Shown: positions 33,151 through 42,018, counted from the stretch's first letter. The stretch is 64,000 nt of DNA from Streptomyces polyasparticus (GCF_014493765.1 NZ_JACTVJ010000017.1:1-64000), one strand, 5' to 3'. Numbers and translations are program-made. Notes: generated from the letters alone by a model not told the origin.

Positions 33151-33195
33151 GAGCGGCGCTTACGCAAGCGGCACTTACGCAAGCGGCACTTACGC
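33151..33195. repeat. 15-bp unit repeated three times across the lacI stop codon
   Basis: Units (A/G)AGCGGC(A/G)CTTACGC occupy 33151-33165, 33166-33180 and 33181-33195. The third contains the lacI stop (TAA on the minus strand, 33190-33192); the others repeat that stop downstream. Confidence 0.9.
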
Positions 33196-34197
33196 GGGCG
33201 CGGGCCCGGAGCTCGTGCGGTGGGTCAGTTCGGGCGCGAGGAGGTCGAGACTGGGCTGCACAGTGCCGTCGAGCCGCTCCACCACACGCTCCACGGCCCG
33301 CCGCCCCATCTCCTGCGCGGGCAGCGCGACCGAGGTCAGCCGCACCGAAGCCTGGGCCGCGACCTGTTCGGGGCAGATGGCCACGACCGAGATGTCCTCG
33401 GGGACGGCGCGGCCCTGCTGACGCAGCAGGCTGAGCAGCGGCTCTATGGCGGCCTCGTTCTGCACCACGAGCCCCGTGGTGCCGGGCCGCTCGTCGAAGA
33501 CCCGGGTGAGCTGCGCGGCGACCGCGTCGTACGTGCCTTCGGTCGGCCGGTGCAGCATCCGCACCCCGTGCTCGCGGGCGGCCGCCCGAGCGCCCGCCAG
33601 AGTGCGCTCGGCGAAGCCCGTATGCCGCTCGTAGACCGCGGGCGCCTCGCCGATCAGGGCGATCTCGCGGTGCCCGAGCCCGGCGAGATGGGCGACGCAG
33701 CTCGCGCCCGCGGCCGCGAAGTCCAGGTCCACACAGGTCAGTCCGGAGGGATCCGCGGGCTGGCCTATGAGCACGGCCGGGGGTGCGATCTCGTCGAGCA
33801 GCGGCAGCCGCTCGTCGTCCAGCTCCACGTCCATCAGGATCATCGCGTCCGCCGAGGCACTGTCCGCGATCCTGCGGACGGCGGAGGCGCCCTCCTCGCC
33901 GGTGAGCAGCAGCACGTCGTAGTTGTGGCTGCGGGCGGTGGTGGCGACCGCGAGGGCGATCTCCATCATCACCGGCAGATACATGTCCGTACGCAACGGC
34001 ATCATCAGCGCGATCACATGGGAGCGGTTCCCGGCGAGCGCGCGGGCGCCCGCGTTGGGGTGGTAGCCCAGCTCGCGGATGCTGCGCCGCACCCGCTCCC
34101 TGGTCTCCACGGAGATGGCGCGCTTCCCGCTGAGCACATAGCTGACGGTGCTCGGCGATACCCCCGCTCTGCGGGCGACTTCGGCGATGGTGACCAT
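33190..34197 (-). CDS. LacI-family transcriptional repressor of the carbohydrate locus
   Basis: 335 residues: LacI HTH (MVTIAEVARRAGVSPSTVSYVLSGKRAIS) and hinge helix (YHPNAGARALAGNRS), followed by a periplasmic-binding-like effector domain (VIALMMPLRTDMYLPVMMEIA; later EDISVVAICPEQVAAQASVRLTSVALP). GGGAGG precedes the ATG at 34197. It is divergent from GH31, and the shared interval has the palindrome TCGAAGCGCTTCGA, which recurs upstream of GH3, the binding-protein operon and the pectin permeases. The effector is probably a xyloglucan- or hemicellulose-derived sugar (inference). Confidence 0.92.
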   Translation of the reverse strand: MVTIAEVARRAGVSPSTVSYVLSGKRAISVETRERVRRSIRELGYHPNAGARALAGNRSHVIALMMPLRTDMYLPVMMEIALAVATTARSHNYDVLLLTGEEGASAVRRIADSASADAMILMDVELDDERLPLLDEIAPPAVLIGQPADPSGLTCVDLDFAAAGASCVAHLAGLGHREIALIGEAPAVYERHTGFAERTLAGARAAAREHGVRMLHRPTEGTYDAVAAQLTRVFDERPGTTGLVVQNEAAIEPLLSLLRQQGRAVPEDISVVAICPEQVAAQASVRLTSVALPAQEMGRRAVERVVERLDGTVQPSLDLLAPELTHRTSSGPAPA

Positions 34198-34318
34198 ACA
34201 GGCCCTCCCTTGGCCGATACGGCCTGATTGGTGAACCGCTTCGACCCATTGCTTGATCGGCGCGTGATCAAAACTCGACGCCACTCTAGATGCAGGCGAA
34301 ATAGCCGTCTAGGCTTCA

Positions 34319-34332
34319 TCGAAGCGCTTCGA
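34319..34332. promoter_or_regulatory. LacI operator TCGAAGCGCTTCGA in the lacI-GH31 interval
   Basis: A perfect 14-bp palindrome in the 220-base divergent interval, about 85 bases before the GH31 ATG. A -10-like TAGGCT lies just upstream (34310-34315), so bound repressor would overlap or follow the GH31 promoter. It is one of five matching sites in the window and the one adjacent to the lacI gene. Confidence 0.8.
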
Positions 34333-34417
34333 CAACTGCTTTCTCCAGCCGCCAGTTACCGCCGGTCACCCCAGAGGTGCCGCCGACGGTCCGCCCATCA
34401 TCCCAGGCAGGAGCACG

Positions 34418-36640
34418 ATGAGGTTCACCGATGGCTTCTGGCTGATGCGCGAGGGGGTGCGTGCCTCGTACGCCACCGAGGTCCGCGACCTTTCGGTCAC
34501 CGCCGACCGCATCACGGCCTACGCCTCCGTCCGCAAGGTCGCCCGCCGCGGCGACACCCTCAACTCATCCTTGATCACCGTCGAATGCCACTCCCCGGCG
34601 GAGGGCGTGATCGCCGTGCGCACCACACATCACGCCGGGAAGCGGCACCCCGGCCCGGACTTCGAGGTGCAGCGGACCCCGTCCGGCGCCTTCACCGAAC
34701 GCGGCGCGGACTCCGCCTCCCTGACCAGCGGCCCGCTCACGGTCACGGTGAACACCGAGGGCCCCTGGGGGCTGCGCTTCAGCGACGCCGAAGGGCGCAC
34801 CCTGACCACGGTCGGCGGCCGCGGCACGGGCTTCGCCACCGACGCCGACGGCGCCCACCACATGCTCGGCCAACTCGGCCTATCCGTCGGCGAGTTGACG
34901 TACGGTCTCGGCGAACGCTTCACGCCCTTCGTCAAGAACGGCCAGAGCGTGGACGTCTGGCAGGCCGACGGCGGCACGAGCAGCGAACAGGCGTACAAGA
35001 ACATCCCGTTCCATCTCTCGTCCCGCGGCTACGGCGTCTTCGTCAACCACCCCGGCAAGGTCTCGTACGAGATCGGCTCGGAGTCCGTGGGCCAGGTGCA
35101 GTTCAGTGTCGAGGACCAGTCGCTCGAGTACTGGATCGTGGCCGGACCGACCCCCAAGGACGTGCTGCGCCGCTACACGGGACTGACCGGCCGCCCCGCG
35201 CTGCCGCCCGCGTGGTCCTTCGGCCTGTGGCTGTCGACCAGCTTCTGCACGGACTACGACGAGGCGACCGTGACGTCCTTCGTGGACGGCATGGCCGAGC
35301 GCGGCATCCCGCTGAGCGTCTTCCACTTCGACTGCTTCTGGATGCGCGAGTACCAGTGGTCGGACTTCACCTGGGACGAGGAGGTCTTCCCCGATCCGGC
35401 CGGGATGGTGCGCCGCCTCAAGGAGCGCGGCCTGCGCGTCTGCATGTGGATCAACCCGTATATCGCCCAGAAGTCCGCCCTGTTCGCCGAGGCCGCGGAC
35501 CTCGGCCATCTGGTGCGCCGGCCGAACGGCGACATCTGGCAGTGGGACCTGTGGCAGCCGGGGATGGCCCTGGTCGACTTCACGAGCCCGGCGGCCCGCG
35601 AGTGGTACGCGGCCAAGCTGCGCACCCTGCTCGACCTGGGCGTGGACGCCTTCAAGACGGACTTCGGCGAACGCATTCCGACGGACGTGGTCTGGCACGA
35701 CGGCTCCGACCCGGAGCGCATGCACAACTACTACACGCAGCTCTACAACCGCACGGTCTTCGAACTCCTCCTGAAGGAGCGCGGCGAGGGAGAGGCGGTC
35801 GTCTTCGCGCGCTCGGCGACGGCGGGCGGCCAGCAGTACCCGGTGCACTGGGGCGGCGACTGCTTCGCGTCCTTCGGCGCGATGGCCGAGTCCCTGCGCG
35901 GGGGCCTCTCCCTGTCCCTGTGCGGCTTCGGCTTCTGGTCGCACGACATCGGCGGCTTCGAAGGCACCCCGGACCCGGCGGTCTTCAAGCGCTGGCTCGC
36001 CTTCGGGCTGCTCTCCTCCCATTCGCGGCTGCACGGCAACACCTCGTACCGGGTGCCGTGGGAGTTCGGCGAGGAGGCGGTCGAGGTGGCCCGCCGCTTC
36101 ACCCGGCTCAAGCACCGCCTGATGCCCTATCTGTACGGGGCCGCGGTCGAGGCCCGCGAGTCGGGCGTCCCGCTGATGCGCCCGATGCTCCTCGAATTCC
36201 CCGACGACCCGGCCTGCCGCACCCTGGACCGCCAGTACATGCTCGGCCCCGACCTCCTGGTCGCCCCGGTCTTCGACGCCGACGGCGAAGTCGAGTACTA
36301 CGTGCCGGACGGCGAGTGGACCCACCTCCTGACCGGCGAACGTGTCACCGGCCCGGCCTGGCACCGCGAGCACCACGGCTACGACAGCCTCCCGCTCCTG
36401 GTCCGCCCGGGCACGGTCCTCCCGCTCGCCTCGGACGACTCGCGCCCCGACGCGGACTGGACCGCCGATCTGACCCTGCGCGTGTACGGCGCATCGGGCC
36501 CGGGCGAACGCCTGGTCACCGTGCCCGATACGACGGGGGCACCGGCGGGCCGCTACCGGGTGTCGTGGGACGCGGAGGGCGAGGTACGGGTGGCCGTCGA
36601 AGGGGTGGCGGGGGAAGTGGGGGTCGAGCGGGTGGGGTGA
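34418..36640 (+). CDS. GH31 alpha-xylosidase (YicI type)
   Basis: 740 residues, no signal peptide. An N-terminal beta-sandwich is followed by the GH31 barrel: FGLWLSTSFCTDYDEATV, VFHFDCFWMREYQWSDFTWD, nucleophile Asp415 in FKTDFGERIP, probable acid/base Asp481 in HWGGDC, and GFWSHDIGGFEG. The FHFDCFWMR signature is typical of alpha-xylosidases rather than alpha-glucosidases. It should release xylose from the non-reducing end of imported xyloglucan fragments, alternating with the GH3 and GH42 enzymes. The ATG follows GCAGGAGCACG. The stop codon lies in a duplicated segment of about 36 bases. Confidence 0.92.
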   Translation: MRFTDGFWLMREGVRASYATEVRDLSVTADRITAYASVRKVARRGDTLNSSLITVECHSPAEGVIAVRTTHHAGKRHPGPDFEVQRTPSGAFTERGADSASLTSGPLTVTVNTEGPWGLRFSDAEGRTLTTVGGRGTGFATDADGAHHMLGQLGLSVGELTYGLGERFTPFVKNGQSVDVWQADGGTSSEQAYKNIPFHLSSRGYGVFVNHPGKVSYEIGSESVGQVQFSVEDQSLEYWIVAGPTPKDVLRRYTGLTGRPALPPAWSFGLWLSTSFCTDYDEATVTSFVDGMAERGIPLSVFHFDCFWMREYQWSDFTWDEEVFPDPAGMVRRLKERGLRVCMWINPYIAQKSALFAEAADLGHLVRRPNGDIWQWDLWQPGMALVDFTSPAAREWYAAKLRTLLDLGVDAFKTDFGERIPTDVVWHDGSDPERMHNYYTQLYNRTVFELLLKERGEGEAVVFARSATAGGQQYPVHWGGDCFASFGAMAESLRGGLSLSLCGFGFWSHDIGGFEGTPDPAVFKRWLAFGLLSSHSRLHGNTSYRVPWEFGEEAVEVARRFTRLKHRLMPYLYGAAVEARESGVPLMRPMLLEFPDDPACRTLDRQYMLGPDLLVAPVFDADGEVEYYVPDGEWTHLLTGERVTGPAWHREHHGYDSLPLLVRPGTVLPLASDDSRPDADWTADLTLRVYGASGPGERLVTVPDTTGAPAGRYRVSWDAEGEVRVAVEGVAGEVGVERVG

Positions 36641-36705
36641 GCGGCGGCGGGTGGTGCGGGCCGAGTGGAGAGGGTGAGCGCCGGGGGCGGTGCGGGCCGA
36701 GTGGA
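36635..36705. repeat. Imperfect 36-37 bp tandem duplication across the GH31 stop codon
   Basis: GGGTGAGCG at 36635 and again at 36672, and GGTGCGGGCCGAGTGGA at 36653 and 36689, define two copies. The first contains the GH31 TGA, and the second repeats it. The rest of the interval to 36893 holds no gene; it contains the leader of the next operon. Confidence 0.8.
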
Positions 36706-36893
36706 CGGGGCGCGGGCTTGACGGACCCTCAGCCATCCGGCCCAGCCCGTCACCCGCACGACCAACCGAGAGGGCTCCCCGCATGCGGGCCGGGGCGTCA
36801 GGCCGTTGGCTCGAGGGGATGGAGCGCCGGGGACAGGCCACTGAGGCGGACGGGCAGGGTGCCGCCACCCCGGGCTTCGCTGGAGGCATACGC

Positions 36894-37556
36894 ATGCGGA
36901 CGCAGCGGAACATGCGACGGACCGTCGCCACAGCAGCCCCGGTCGTAGTGCTCGCCGTGCTCGCGGGCGGCGCCGCCCTGACGCTGATGCCCGAGGACGG
37001 CGCCACCGGCGGCAAGCAGAGCGCGCAGCCGGTCGCGGGCGGCAACGCGGCCGGCATCAAGGTCACCGTCAACGGCTCCACGGTGCAGGCCACCACCTCC
37101 GCCTGCACCAAGGGCGGCCGCGCCTCCCTCATCGGCGGCGGCAACGCCAGCTTCGCGGGCGGCCAGCAGGCCATGCTCGCGGGCGGCTCGGCCACCTGGA
37201 ACAACGTGAACCCCGGCACGTACACCGTGGCCGTGGTCTGCTCCGGCGGCGACGCGGCCGGTTCGCAGCGGGTCACCATCTCGGGCTCGTCGGCCACCTC
37301 GCCGACCGCGGCGCCGACCAGTGCGGCTCCCGTCGCGCCCGTACGCCCGAGCACCCCGACCATCACGCCCACCCGCCCCCAGGTCATCCCGCAGGGCCGG
37401 GTGTCGGCCGGGCTCGGCGGCGGTGCGCCGCAGCACGTGGACACCTCGGCGCAGATCGCGGGCGGTGCGGCGCTCGCCGTCACGGCCGGCGCCGGCGGCG
37501 CGTTCCTGATCCGGCGCCGCAACCGCAAGGCCGCGCTCACGCACCGGTCCGCGTGA
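36894..37556 (+). CDS. Secreted, membrane-anchored protein linked to class F sortase
   Basis: 220 residues. An N-terminal signal or anchor (TVATAAPVVVLAVLAGGAALTLM), an extracellular domain with Gly-rich strands (GGRASLIGGGNASFAGGQQAML), a Pro/Thr/Ala-rich stalk (about 130-175), then GRVSAGLGGGAPQH, a hydrophobic helix and a basic tail RRRNRK. This is the layout of a sortase substrate, but no LPxTG is present; the GRVSAGLGG stretch sits where the sorting signal should be. GGAGG lies 7 bases before the ATG. The sortase gene follows 104 bases later. Confidence 0.72.
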   Translation: MRTQRNMRRTVATAAPVVVLAVLAGGAALTLMPEDGATGGKQSAQPVAGGNAAGIKVTVNGSTVQATTSACTKGGRASLIGGGNASFAGGQQAMLAGGSATWNNVNPGTYTVAVVCSGGDAAGSQRVTISGSSATSPTAAPTSAAPVAPVRPSTPTITPTRPQVIPQGRVSAGLGGGAPQHVDTSAQIAGGAALAVTAGAGGAFLIRRRNRKAALTHRSA

Positions 37557-37660
37557 CCGCTGCAGAACGCTCAACGCCGAAGAACGCTCGACGCCGTAGA
37601 ACGCGCCCTCCCCGGAAAGCGCGCAATCCCCGGAGAAACAGCACACGGAGGAAGGTGCCC

Positions 37661-38317
37661 ATGTCCGCACCCGGCCGCTACCGCCTCCCCGGTGTCAGGG
37701 CCCCGCTCGCCGGTACGACCGCGCTCGCGGTGCTCATCGGGGCGTGGTTCGCGGCCGAGGGGGTGCGGAACGCGGATGCCGTCGAGGCGCCGCCGCGCAT
37801 CTCCGTACCGGCGCCGCAGCATGTGGGGGCGCCGGAGGTCCCGCCGCTCGCCCCCTCCCAGCCGCTGACGATCCGTATCCCCGCGATCGGGGTCGAGTCC
37901 ATGCTGGTCGGCCTCACAGTGCGGCCCGACGGATCGCTGGACGTGCCCTCCCCCGAGACGCCCCAGCTCGCCGGCTGGTACGAGCAGGGCACGAGCCCGG
38001 GCGCGGCCGGCACCGCGCTCACCGTCGGGCACTACGACTCGGCGACGGGCCCGGCGGTCTTCTACCACCTGTCGCAGCTGGGCCCGGGCCACACCGTCGA
38101 GATCGACCGGGCGGACGGGCGGACGGCGGTCTTCACCGTGGACTCCGTCGAACTGCACGACGGCAGCGCGTTTCCCGACAGCAAGGTGTACGGCACGACC
38201 GGCCGCCCCGAACTGCGCGTGATCACCTGCGGCGGCAGCTACCAGCCCGGAGGTCCGGGCGCGGGCGGCTACCAGGGCAACACGGTCGTGTACGCGCATC
38301 TCAGCGGCGTCCGCTGA
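37661..38317 (+). CDS. Class F sortase
   Basis: 218 residues with one N-terminal membrane anchor (APLAGTTALAVLIGAWFAAEGV) and the sortase barrel. Catalytic residues: His124 in TVGHYDS and Cys190 in LRVITCGG, with the supporting Arg in LRVITC or the C-terminal region. It starts with GGAGG 9 bases before the ATG. Class F sortases are the short actinobacterial type, commonly placed beside one cell-wall protein, as here. It should attach the upstream protein to the cell wall. Confidence 0.9.
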   Translation: MSAPGRYRLPGVRAPLAGTTALAVLIGAWFAAEGVRNADAVEAPPRISVPAPQHVGAPEVPPLAPSQPLTIRIPAIGVESMLVGLTVRPDGSLDVPSPETPQLAGWYEQGTSPGAAGTALTVGHYDSATGPAVFYHLSQLGPGHTVEIDRADGRTAVFTVDSVELHDGSAFPDSKVYGTTGRPELRVITCGGSYQPGGPGAGGYQGNTVVYAHLSGVR

Positions 38318-38333
38318 GGCGCCGGACTGTTGC

Positions 38334-39800
38334 TCAACCAGCGGTCTGCGTCATCCAGTTCACGACATCCACCGCCGCGTACGGCTCGCCCCCCGGGCTG
38401 AGGTGTGCCAGGAAGGCGAGGTCCTGGCCGAGCGTCACGACGGGCGCCTCCACCGCGCCGCCGGGGCGGCGCTGGGCCAGGCCCACCGTGGCGAGCAGCC
38501 CGTTGCACAGACAGACCTTGCCCTCGGCGAGCGCGGTGTCGCCGCCCTTGCGGGCGTAGGCCGCGCCGGGTTCGGCGGGGCAGCGGTAGCCGAGCGCGCC
38601 CTTCGGGGTGCGGTACGGGGTGCGCAGATAGCCGAGGTCGCAGACGCGGCGCCGGGCCTCGCGCACAGCGGGTTCCGAGAGCGTGCCCGGCAGGTCGGCG
38701 ACCTTGAAGGGGAAGCCGGTGGGCGAGGCCGCCACGTCGTTGCGCACCGTCAACGTCCCGTGCCAGGCACGGGACTTGACCTGTGCGCGCAGCTCGCCCG
38801 TCATACCCGAGTCCTCACAGAGGGCGAAGGCGCTGCCGACCTGGACCCCGGCCGCACCGGCCGCCTTGGCCTCGGCGAGACGCTCGGGGTGGGCGGCGCC
38901 GCCCGCGAGCCAGAACGGGATGCCCTGGTCGACCAGCGACGCCATCTTGGCGAGATCGGGGAGGTCGCGCGGCCCGTAGACGGGCTCGCCGTCCGCGTCG
39001 AGCTTCAGTGCACCGCGCGGCGGTGCGCTGTGCCCGCCCGCGCCATGGGTCTCGATGACGAAGCCGTCGGGCCGGGTCACCTCGTCGCGCGCCAAGTACG
39101 AGGCGAGCACGGGCAGCGAGACGATGGCGAGCACGGCGGGGCGACGCAGGTCCGCGGGCACCCCGGCGGACCCCAGCACCTCCCCCGGGTCGAACCGGTG
39201 CTCGCAGACGCCCTCGTCCCCGTCGACCGTGAGCTCCACCGTCACCGCCTCACCGCGCGAGAGGCGCGTCGCGAGCTGCGGGATGTGCGCGGGCACCCCG
39301 GCGCCCACCAGGACGTGGTCGACGCCCGCGAGGATCGCCCCGAACAGAGCGGGGGCGACGGCCAGTTGGACCTTGGCGAGGTAGTTGACGCCGACGAGGC
39401 CCTCGTGGCCCTCCTTCGCCAGCCACACCTCGACGAAGTTGCCGATCACCGTGAGCAGATCGGCCGCCTCGCCGCGTTCGGCCCGCAGCATCGGTTCCGT
39501 ACGGAAGCGTTCGCCCTCGGCGAGGCCGCCCGGCACGTAGTAGCGATCGAGCACGGCGGCCGCGAGTTCGGGCACGGGGAAGGCCGCGAGTGCGCGGCGC
39601 ACGTCGCCGCCGGGATCGCCCAGCTGGAGCCTGCGGGCGAGCACCGCGTCGAGCGCGGTGCCGGAGACGACGCCGAGCTGGCCCGTACGGGAGACGGCGC
39701 GCGCGAGCCGCCAGCCGGAGACGCCCACGCCCATGCCGCCCTGGATCACCTGGGGAGGTGCGCCGGCGGCGGTGTCCGCGGTGGCAGGAGCAGTCGGCAT
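38334..39800 (-). CDS. NPD/nitronate monooxygenase-like FMN-dependent oxidoreductase
   Basis: 488 residues, longer than simple nitronate monooxygenases (about 330-360). The flavin barrel begins VIQGGMGVGVSGWRLARAVSRTGQLGVVSG, with VNYLAKVQL, the FVIETHGAGGHSAPPRG loop and FWLAGGAAHPERLAEAKAAGAAGVQVGSAFALC (phosphate-binding region). The last 100 residues carry several Cys (RRRVCDLGYLRTPYR, YRCPAEPG, GKVCLCNGL). These could bind a metal or cluster. It may be an enoyl-reductase-like or nitronate-oxidising enzyme; the substrate is unknown. It faces the acyl-CoA ligase gene's 3' end and has a strong palindrome before its start. Confidence 0.78.
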   Translation of the reverse strand: MPTAPATADTAAGAPPQVIQGGMGVGVSGWRLARAVSRTGQLGVVSGTALDAVLARRLQLGDPGGDVRRALAAFPVPELAAAVLDRYYVPGGLAEGERFRTEPMLRAERGEAADLLTVIGNFVEVWLAKEGHEGLVGVNYLAKVQLAVAPALFGAILAGVDHVLVGAGVPAHIPQLATRLSRGEAVTVELTVDGDEGVCEHRFDPGEVLGSAGVPADLRRPAVLAIVSLPVLASYLARDEVTRPDGFVIETHGAGGHSAPPRGALKLDADGEPVYGPRDLPDLAKMASLVDQGIPFWLAGGAAHPERLAEAKAAGAAGVQVGSAFALCEDSGMTGELRAQVKSRAWHGTLTVRNDVAASPTGFPFKVADLPGTLSEPAVREARRRVCDLGYLRTPYRTPKGALGYRCPAEPGAAYARKGGDTALAEGKVCLCNGLLATVGLAQRRPGGAVEAPVVTLGQDLAFLAHLSPGGEPYAAVDVVNWMTQTAG

Positions 39801-39827
39801 ATCGCCCTCGATCGCTGTCGCCTTCGT

Positions 39828-39847
39828 AACCTACGGAACCGTAGGTT
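39828..39847. promoter_or_regulatory. TetR-type operator AACCTACGG-AA-CCGTAGGTT
   Basis: A perfect 9-bp inverted repeat with a 2-base centre lies 28 bases upstream of the NPD-enzyme start. The size and symmetry suit a TetR-family repressor. No tetR gene lies beside it in the window, so the regulator acts in trans. Confidence 0.7.
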
Positions 39848-39923
39848 CGCTGCTTCCAGCGTGTGCCACCCAGGGCGCGGGCAGGCCCGGCGAAGGTCCC
39901 GACTGCCGATGACCAAAGGCCCC

Positions 39924-41831
39924 TCAGCCCCGGTACAACTCCTCGATCTCCCCTTCGTACGCCCGAAGGACGGCCCCCCGCTTAACCTTCATCGAGGGCG
40001 TGAGCAGCCCGTTCTCCTCGGTGAACTCGGCCTCCACGAGCCGGAACGCGCGGATCGACTCGGCCCGCGACACGGCCTCGTTCGCGTAGTCCACCGCCCG
40101 CTGCACATCGGCGATCATGCGCTCGTCCTCGATGACCTCGGACATCGGAGTGTCGGCCGGCATCTTGCGTACGGAGAGCCAGTGGGTCACGGCGTCCGGC
40201 TCCAGGGTGATCAGGGCGCCGATGAACGGGCGGTTGTCGCCCACGACGAGGCACTGGCCGACCGGCGGGCGGCTGCGCAGCCGGTCCTCCAGGACGGCGG
40301 GGGCGACGTTCTTGCCGCCGCTCGTGACGAGGATGTCCTTCTTGCGGCCGGTGATCCTCAGATAGCCGTCCTCGTCGAGTTCGCCGAGGTCGCCGGTCGC
40401 GAACCAGCCGTCGTCCAGGGTCTCGCCGGTGGCCCGGGCGTTGTTCCAGTAAGCGCCGAACACGATGCCGCCCCGGATGAGGACCTCCCCGTCCTCCGCG
40501 ATCCGGATCGCCGTGCCCGGCACCGGCAGACCGACCGTGCCCGGGCGCGGGCTGAGCGGCGGGGTGATGGTGGCGGCCGCGGTGGTCTCCGTGAGGCCGT
40601 AGCCCTCGTAGATGATGATTCCGGCGGCGTAGAAGAAGAGGCTGAGGCGGGGGTCGAGGGGTGAGCCGCCGCTGATCGCGTAGCGCAGCCGGCCGCCGAG
40701 TTCCTTGCGGATACGGCGGTAGACGAGCAGGTCGTACAGGCCCCAGGCGAGATAGGTGCCGAGCGAGGGCCCCTTGCCGGTGCCGAGGAACTTGCGCAGA
40801 TACGCCTCGCCGAAGCGCACCGCGATCCGGTCCGCGCGCTCGAAGGAGGAGCCGCGGCCGATCTTCTCGGCGGTCGCACGTCCCGTGTCGTGGATCTTCT
40901 CGAAGAGATAGGGGACGCCGACGAGGAACGTGGGCCGGTAGGAACGGAGTTCGGGCCGCAGCTCGTCCGGCTTGATGCTCGGGCAGTGCGCGATCTCGAT
41001 GCGGGCCAGCAGACAGGCGATCTGGATCGCGCGGCCGAGGATATGGGCGAGCGGCAGGAAGAGCAGGGTCGAGGCGACCTGCCCTGTGACCTCCTGGAAG
41101 ACCGGGTGGAGCAGTTCCACCGTGTTGGCGGCCTCCGCGTGCAGATTGCCGTGCGTGAGCACACAGCCCTTGGGGCGGCCCGTGGTGCCGGAGGTGTAGC
41201 AGACGGTGGCGATGGTGTCGGGCGTGAGCGCGGCCCGCCGCTTCTCCACCTCCCCGTCGGGTATGTCCCGTCCCAGCGAGGCCAGTTCGAGGATCGCGCC
41301 CGAGTCCAGCTCGAAGAGGCGGACCTTGTCGCCGACGGCCGTGCGGACGGTCGCGGTGTTCTCGGCCGTCTCGGCGATCAGGACCGTGGCGCCCGAGTCC
41401 TCGACGATCCAGGCGATCTGGTCGGCGGAGGAGGTGGCGTAGACGGGCACGGACTGTCCGCCGGCCGCCCAGATCGCGAAGTCGAGTACGGCCCATTCGT
41501 AGCGCGTACGGGACATCAGGGCGACCCGGCCGCCCGGTTCGAGGCCTGCCGCGATCAACCCCTTTGCCGCGGCGGTGACTTCACGGGCGAAGGCCTCGGC
41601 GGTCACCGGCCGCCACTCACCGGCCTCCTTGCGCCGCACCACCACCGCGTGCGGATCCTCCTGCGCGTTGACGAACGGGATGTCCGCGACCGAGCCGCCC
41701 GGCTTCTCGGGGACGAGCGCGGGCACGCGCACCTCGCGCACCGCACCGCCCTCGCGGACGAGCTCGGTGCGGGTCCTGGCCGCGAGATCGCCGCGCCGTT
41801 TCGCCCGCTTCAGATCCTTGCGTACGCCCAT
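39924..41831 (-). CDS. Long-chain acyl-CoA synthetase (FadD, AMP-forming)
   Basis: 635 residues of the ANL superfamily, close to the bacterial Faa1/FadD15 type. Motifs: ATP-binding P-loop VCYTSGTTGRPKGCVLTHGN near residue 210, FLPLAHILGRA, GYGLTETTAAATITP near residue 405, and the TGDLGELDEDGYLRITGRKKDILVTSGGKNVAP hinge near 460. It activates long fatty acids to acyl-CoA through an acyl-adenylate, at the cytoplasmic face of the membrane. The ATG at 41831 begins MGVRKDLKRAK. Inverted repeats 55-84 bases upstream suggest fatty-acid-responsive control. Confidence 0.92.
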   Translation of the reverse strand: MGVRKDLKRAKRRGDLAARTRTELVREGGAVREVRVPALVPEKPGGSVADIPFVNAQEDPHAVVVRRKEAGEWRPVTAEAFAREVTAAAKGLIAAGLEPGGRVALMSRTRYEWAVLDFAIWAAGGQSVPVYATSSADQIAWIVEDSGATVLIAETAENTATVRTAVGDKVRLFELDSGAILELASLGRDIPDGEVEKRRAALTPDTIATVCYTSGTTGRPKGCVLTHGNLHAEAANTVELLHPVFQEVTGQVASTLLFLPLAHILGRAIQIACLLARIEIAHCPSIKPDELRPELRSYRPTFLVGVPYLFEKIHDTGRATAEKIGRGSSFERADRIAVRFGEAYLRKFLGTGKGPSLGTYLAWGLYDLLVYRRIRKELGGRLRYAISGGSPLDPRLSLFFYAAGIIIYEGYGLTETTAAATITPPLSPRPGTVGLPVPGTAIRIAEDGEVLIRGGIVFGAYWNNARATGETLDDGWFATGDLGELDEDGYLRITGRKKDILVTSGGKNVAPAVLEDRLRSRPPVGQCLVVGDNRPFIGALITLEPDAVTHWLSVRKMPADTPMSEVIEDERMIADVQRAVDYANEAVSRAESIRAFRLVEAEFTEENGLLTPSMKVKRGAVLRAYEGEIEELYRG

Positions 41832-41885
41832 GGCCGACTCCGTGGTCCGCTGGTCACGACAGGTGGTGCGGTGACGCCAAGTTCT

Positions 41886-41915
41886 TTACGCAAGGGTCAA
41901 CTTACCGATGCGTAA
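41886..41915. promoter_or_regulatory. Inverted repeats upstream of fadD (TTACGCA...TGCGTAA; TTAC-N6-GTAA)
   Basis: TTACGCA at 41886 pairs with TGCGTAA at 41909, and within it TTACCGATGCGTAA forms a 14-bp partial palindrome. A -35-like TTGACC on the minus strand (about 41895-41900) lies between the arms. The arrangement suits a repressor controlling fadD. Confidence 0.5.
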
Positions 41916-41943
41916 CGAGAAATCAATGGGCCCGGCAGGGGGC

Positions 41944-41955
41944 AGTGCATGCACT
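41944..41955. promoter_or_regulatory. Perfect palindrome AGTGCATGCACT before the GT-C gene
   Basis: A 12-bp perfect palindrome lies 64 bases before the start of the membrane glycosyltransferase, in the divergent interval with fadD. It is a possible operator. No copy was noticed elsewhere in the window. Confidence 0.4.
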
Positions 41956-42018
41956 CGTTAGGCCCACGTACCGGTGCGCCCGCGCTGCCGGGAGCCCGCC
42001 GCGGGTCAGGGTCGGACC

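Noticed and set aside
33151-33195. Reading the repeats after GH12 as a coding Ala-Ser-Gly-Thr-Tyr repeat protein
   Set aside because: The frame has no ribosome site and the repeat is explained by duplication at the lacI stop codon.
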